Positions 59,604 through 64,000 of a stretch of DNA of 64,000 nt are shown one piece after another (the first letter of the stretch is position 1; every line of letters begins with the position of its first letter). The notes beneath the pieces were generated by a model, which saw nothing but the letters and a program-made list of their open reading frames with translations, was not told where the DNA came from and did no database searches. The DNA comes from Pochonia chlamydosporia 170 (lineage: Eukaryota; Ascomycota; Sordariomycetes; Hypocreales; Clavicipitaceae), in contig NC_035796.1 of assembly GCF_001653235.2 (NCBI RefSeq), positions 1 through 64,000 of the forward strand. Direction: 5' to 3'. Made by a program: the position numbers and the translations under genes.

Positions 59604-61629
59604 TGTTACGATATAAAATGTGAGGATTCTTGTTCTTTTTTCTAGCTAGCTAAGGGGCTCTCAGATGCTCTATTTAAGGGGCTAAATCTAACACCTTAGG
59701 TGCCTAAGACAACTACTAGGGTGGCTGCCACAGCTGCTAGGGTGGCTGGCTGTGGTACGTGCTAAATCCACCAAATTCTGTCGCGTAACAAGTGCGGGCC
59801 CCACCGGAAATATAGCTGTCCCAGCTATCCTTACTATCCCTAATACCTAGATAGATTCTATAGCTACTACCAAAACTGCTATACCTAAATTCGCCGGGCA
59901 GGGAGGTCTCTGCTATAGGCCCTGGCAGAGAGGTCTTTACAGCAGGGCTGTTGAATTCGCCGGGCCGAGAGGTCTTTGCTATAGCAGGGCTATTAGATTC
60001 AGCCTGTTGGGCTTAATACCAAGCCTTCTGGGCTTAAGCTCTCCAATAGTCACAGTCCTGTTAAATTCCCTGTAGCTGCTGATGCTAGCTAAGGAGGTTC
60101 TTTTCCCGGGCCTCTAGCTCTGCTAGCTGCTGCTGATGCCTTTGATATTGGGGGCTTATAGGGCAGAGCTCCTTAAGATGCTTGAAGACCTGATTTCTTG
60201 ACTGGAAGGTCTGCTGGTAGATGCCACAGGTGCGGCGTTGCTAATCTTGGCGATAGAGCTGCTGGAGCCTCTGTTGCTCTAGCTGATCTAGCCTATCTCA
60301 GGGGATCATCTTGAAGGGAAGAGCTGCAGTGGGGAAGAAAGCCTTAGAGGGAAAAGGAAGGAAGGAAGGAAAGATACAGAGAGCTCTTTAGAGAGGGAAG
60401 CTTCTAGAAGAAAGAAGCTACAGAGAGCTCTATAGGAAGGGAAAGAAGGAAGGAAGGAAGCTTCTGACGGAAGGAAGCTTCTGAAGGAAGGAAGCTTCTG
60501 AAGGAAGGAAGCTTCTGAAGGAAGGAAGCTTCTGAAGGAAGGAAGCTTCTGAAGGAAGGAAGCTGTAGAGAACTCTGCAAGAAAGGAGACTTCTAAATGA
60601 AGACTGCTGCAGAGAGCTCTGCAAGAAAGAGGCTGCAGAAAGCTTCTAAAGAGAAAGCTGCAGAGGACTCTGCAAGGAAGAGGCTTCCGAAGGAAGAAAG
60701 CTGCAGAGAACTCTGCAGGAAGAAGGCTTCTGACGGAAGACTCTGGCAGAACCCTCTGCAAGAAAGGTATCTTCCAAAGGAAGAAAGATGCAGAGAGCTC
60801 TGCTAAGGAAGAAGGCTTCCAAGGGAAGACTATTATAGAGAGCTCTGCAGGAAAGAGACTTCTAAAGGAAGAAAGCTTCTAATAGAAGGAAGAAAGAAAG
60901 CTTCTAACAGAAGGAAAGCTTCTAATAGAAGAAAGGAAAGAAGCTTCTAAGGAAAGAAAGCTGCAGAGAGCTCTACAGAGAAAGCTTCTATAGAATCCTC
61001 TATTGCGTACAATCTTGCGGTCTACTATACCGATGGAAGACTATAGTAGCCACAGCTCTAATAGTTATAAAGAAAGGAGGCTTTTAGGGACTTCTTTAAA
61101 GGAAGCTTTAGCCGGGTTAACGATGCCAGCTACAGTAGGGTCTTCTGCATCCGGGTTAACGATAATGATAGCTACAGCTGGGTCTTCTGCGGCTGCCGAA
61201 TTCTGGGTCTTCTTTGAAGGAAGCTTCGGCCGTGTTAACGATGCTAGCTGCAGTAGGGTCTTCTGCAGCTAATAAAGGGAAAGATAATTCCGTGCTAGAC
61301 CTAGCTAAAGGGACAGAATTAACGGGCTTTAGGATGAATTAGTTGACAGAAGGTCAGTTTGGTAGGATCTATTGAGCCGGGCAGTAGGATTTCTAGGGAA
61401 GAAAATACAGAAAAGAGCAAAAACCAAACAATTGCTACCACTTGTTGCGATATAAAATGTGAAGATTCTTCTTCTTTTTTCTAGCTAGCCAAGGGGCTCT
61501 AAGATGCTCTATTTAAGGGGATAAATCTAACACCTTAGGTGCCTAAGGCAGTCACTAGAGTGGCTGCCACAGCTGCTAGAGTGGCTAGCTATAGTACGTG
61601 CTAAATCCACCAAATTCCGTCACGTAACA
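59604..61629 (-). mobile_element. Short LTR retroelement, 2,026 bp, non-autonomous
   Basis: Two 187-bp direct repeats (59604-59790 and 61443-61629) share TGTTRCGATATAAAATGTG at the start and YCACCAAATTCYGTCRCGTAACA-like ends, bounded by TGTTACG..CGTAACA. Orientation is minus: just inside the right LTR the minus strand reads TGGTAGCAATTG, a tRNA-type primer-binding site, and just before the left LTR it reads GGTGGGGCCCGCAC, a purine-rich tract. The interior of about 1.65 kb has no room for reverse transcriptase. It holds a degraded minus-strand frame with a zinc-finger-like CGI(C/Y)..F..N.VFKHLKELC near 60165-60235 and long GAAGCTTC/AGAGCTCT-rich repeats. Flanking 5-mers CTAGC and ATAGT do not match. 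This is a gag-like-only, TRIM-style element. Confidence 0.75.
60458..60564. repeat. Tandem array, 17-bp unit, about 6 copies
   Basis: The unit AAGCTTCTGAAGGAAGG repeats from 60458 with near-perfect identity (the first unit has CTGACGG). The surrounding kilobase (60300-61000) is a looser mosaic of AAGCTTC and AGAGCTCTGCA palindromes. A 17-base unit is not a multiple of three, so the array does not encode a fixed peptide repeat. Confidence 0.9.
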
Positions 61630-61687
61630 ATAGTGCTTAATAAAGTTTAAAGCTTATTATAGTTCTATAAAAGGCATATTATATTTA

Positions 61688-62113
61688 ACGTAAGTGCATA
61701 CCGGATGCACTAACACATTTAATGCACCACTCACACTTCTATAGTAAATTAGCATTTAAGCTTCTAGTTAAAACCACAAAAAGTAAATAAAATTAAGTGC
61801 TATTTTACTATTCTATTACCTATATTATAATAAAGCTAATAACTAACCTTTAGGCCTTACTAATATATAAATATTTAGAGATTCTATAAAGTATATAGTG
61901 TGAATTAGAATTTTTTAGACGTCTAGCTTAGTAGCTACCCTAAAGCTTAGAAAATCTAGAATTAGGTGTTTTTAGTGGTTAAATATCTTATGTTAAGTTT
62001 ATAGCTATTTTTAGCTATAAATGCGAGCTTTTACAGGGATATAAAATTAACTATTTGTATGGGATTTAGGGTGGTGCATTAAATGTATTAGTGTATCCGG
62101 TATGCACTTACGT
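61688..62113. mobile_element. MITE with 43-bp terminal inverted repeats and TA target duplication
   Basis: The left end (ACGTAAGTGCATACCGGATG to 61730) and right end (62071 to CATCCGGTATGCACTTACGT-like 62113) are inverted copies that differ at only two of 43 positions, both C/T type. TA dinucleotides flank both ends, as for Tc1/mariner elements. The interior is AT-rich with no coding sequence. Length 426 bp. Confidence 0.88.
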
Positions 62114-62496
62114 TATCTAGTAGTTAATTTACTATATTTAATATACCAGTAAGCCAAGAAGAAAAAGATTATATATCTAGGTTAAAAATATATTTAATAA
62201 GTATATATTTCTCTAGATTTATAAGTTTCTAAGAATTAGCTATAATATTATGTTTTATAGAGATTCTCTGTATATAATTCTTTAGTATACTTTAAAGAAC
62301 TTAATAAATCCTTATAGTAGCTTAATCGCTTAGTTTTAGGTCTTTTTAAATAGCTTTAATAGCTAGTATTATATAACTCTCTATACTTAAGGTTTCTATA
62401 TTTTTCTGTTAAGAAATTAGTATTTAATAATGCCAAGTTCTATTTTCCTAGGTTGGTAGGCAGCTTGCTATAGTGGGTAGCTCGCTATATACCTAC

Positions 62497-62733
62497 GTTA
62501 TGTATTGCTCTATCTCTTTATTAATCCCTTAGAGCGCTCTAGAGCATTTAATGCTTTTAGCGTTTTAAGTTACTTAAATTACCTTAGTAATTCTAGTGCT
62601 TTTATCTATTATGTGCCTAGTCACGCGATATCTCTATTAATGGGTTTCTTAAGCGCTTAAGTATCCTGCCTTTACTAGACTGCCTTGCAGCTGTAGCTTC
62701 CCTGTCTCTTAGAGTTGTAGTTAGTTTATAATA
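62497..62733 (+). repeat. LTR-like repeat, family C, second copy
   Basis: Aligns with the reverse complement of 53288-53532. Ends are approximate, and no clear target duplication was found. Confidence 0.6.
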
Positions 62734-62874
62734 TATACCCTGGTTCCCTGGGCTACGAGAATATAGACTATCAGGACTTTAAGAACTGGGGCTTTAGGTA
62801 TATTAACTTAGATGCCTGCCACATGCTTAAGGTTAGAGGACCTAATAACTAGCTTGCTAGAGTCCCTACCTCTA

Positions 62875-63068
62875 TATTATGGTCTAGCCCGATTGGGCCA
62901 TTGCAGGTGCTAGCTGCCGACATACTAGTTAACCGGGCTCTTTTGGTAATTAACCACTGCGGCAAAAGAGTACAAATTAGACAAGTCCCTTGTGACTGCC
63001 TAATCTAGCACTATACAGGCTCCCTCAGTTGCGCACACAAGACTGGGCTTTAAGCCCAGACCTTTACA
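62875..63068 (+). repeat. Solo LTR, family A, with 5-bp target duplication
   Basis: Starts TATTATGGTCTAGCCC (an original TG probably altered to TA) and ends GACCTTTACA. The flanks are CTCTA on both sides. Closely similar to 63251-63443 and to the reverse complement of 12513-12697. Confidence 0.82.
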
Positions 63069-63250
63069 CTCTATCCACAATAAATCGGTCTACCGCAAGG
63101 TATATAGCAAATAGGCTAGAATTCTTGCCAAGGCTAGAAAGCCTATAGTTTTATCTAACTTAGCTCTAGCTAGCTTTTATCCTAAAGTTTACATAAACCT
63201 TACTAATTAGTATACTATTATAGGCTAGGTCTAAAAGTTTAGTAAGCTAG

Positions 63251-63443
63251 TGCTATGGTCTAGCCCGATTGGGCTATCGCAGGTGCTAGCTGCAGACATA
63301 CCGGTTGTCCGGGCCCCTTAGCCATCGCGGCAAAAGAGTACAAATTAAATAAGTCCCTTGTGACTGCTCAATCTAGCACTATATAGGCTCCCTTAGTTGC
63401 GCACACAATACTGAAAACTGGGCTTTAAGCTTAGACCTTTACA
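63251..63443 (+). repeat. Solo LTR, family A, with 5-bp target duplication
   Basis: Starts TGCTATGGTCTAGCCC and ends GACCTTTACA, flanked by GCTAG on both sides. It lies 182 bp from the previous copy in the same orientation. Different target duplications show that the two are independent insertions rather than the two ends of one element. Confidence 0.85.
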
Positions 63444-64000
63444 GCTAGCTTGCTATAGAGTTAATACTAATAGCTTCTAGAATAAGGTAATATAAAGCTA
63501 CTTCTTTACTAACTGCCTAGCTTATTACTAGAAGGTTAGCTTATATAATAACCTAGACTTTCTCCACGCTAAAAGCTAGACTCTCAACAAGCAAAAGAGC
63601 TAATTTGCTCTTTAGTGCAGTTTCTCTGTGCTATTAATTATTAGCAACGCATTTAGGGAGAGGCTAAATAAATATAACTATCTAATTAATAAAGACCTAA
63701 TTGCTATTAACTAGAATAAGCTTATCTAGCAGGTCACTCTAGTAAGCAGTAACAATACCTGTGATATCCTAACTAAGAGCCTTAACAGCGGTAACTGTAT
63801 TCTTACTATCCTAAATAAGATTAACTCTGCTAGAAACATAAGTGTCTCCTGGGAGAAGATTAGTCTATTATCTAAGGCTCTACGCACTAGCAAGAAGTTT
63901 ACTGTTAAGAATCTATAGACTGGCGAGAGCATTACAGCTACACCTAAGAGCGAGTATATTAGCAGCACTAACACGTTTACCGTTAATATAGGCAGTATTA
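63444..64000. other. AT-rich repeat DNA to the window edge
   Basis: Degenerate sequence with stops in most frames. An 82-codon minus frame (63974-63726) has low-complexity Leu/Val content and no domain. Probably a RIP-altered transposon continuing past the window. Confidence 0.45.

Noticed and set aside
60306..60761. Long minus-strand frame rich in Ser, Phe and Leu within the LTR element
   Set aside because: It is produced by the 17-bp and palindromic repeats. The unit is not a multiple of three and the frame has no protein-like content.
62878..63443. Family A repeats as tRNA-derived SINEs
   Set aside because: A TGGTCTAG start looked like a Pol III A box, but the TG..CA ends and exact 5-bp target duplications fit solo LTRs better, and no convincing B box was found.
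1..64000. CRISPR arrays, rRNA, tRNA genes or a secondary-metabolite cluster
   Set aside because: No regularly spaced repeats, no recognisable tRNA or rRNA sequence, and no polyketide, peptide synthetase or terpene genes were seen. The organism is eukaryotic, so operon and ribosome-binding-site logic does not apply.

Overview
The window looks like genomic DNA of a filamentous ascomycete (Pezizomycotina; a sordariomycete, perhaps Hypocreales, is my inference from protein style only). The evidence is short GT..AG introns of about 46-130 bases with GTAAGT-like donors and GCTAAC-like branch sites, a DUF3435 tyrosine recombinase, a Zn2Cys6 regulator, many secreted hydrolases, and AT/TpA-rich blocks of broken transposons. 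In those blocks stop codons sit where CAA, CAG or CGA is expected, which is the signature of repeat-induced point mutation (RIP). Genic islands of balanced composition alternate with these blocks.

Layout. 1-2372 (-): intact DUF3435 tyrosine recombinase, the family of Starship 'captains', running off the left edge. 4.8-6.6 kb (+): amino-acid permease. 7.7-8.4 kb (-): secreted phospholipase A2 with a C-terminal chitin-binding domain. 8.4-18.2 kb: no convincing intact gene, with an AT-rich core at about 11.5-14.6 kb. 18.2-20.9 kb (+): secreted DUF7029/DUF7223 protein carrying three chitin-binding modules and a C-terminal phospholipase A2. 20.9-26.3 kb: transposon debris, including a PIF1/Helitron-type helicase relic. 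26.3-29.1 kb (-): subtilisin-like protease. 31.2-32.6 kb (-): F-box protein. 34.3-36.4 kb (+): unusual secreted protein with a possible deaminase-like fold, coiled coil and Gly/Ala-rich hydrophobic segment. 40.8-42.8 kb (+): GH35 beta-galactosidase. 45.5-46.7 kb (+): aspartic protease with an in-frame TGA in its propeptide. 47.7-48.8 kb (-): small multi-pass membrane protein. 49.8-52.2 kb: gene and MULE transposase fragments and a truncated AGC kinase. 53.3-54.6 kb: solo LTRs. 56.4-58.5 kb (+): Zn2Cys6 transcription factor. 59.6-64 kb: a 2-kb LTR element, a MITE and three more solo LTRs.

The genes do not form an obvious biosynthetic cluster. The shared theme is secretion: two related PLA2/chitin-binding proteins, two proteases, a galactosidase and a novel multidomain protein, separated by repeat-rich DNA. 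This is the arrangement expected of a fast-evolving accessory compartment in a fungus that interacts with hosts or competitors. Exon structures below were derived by hand from splice signals and frame continuity. No database search was possible, and family names rest on motif recognition.
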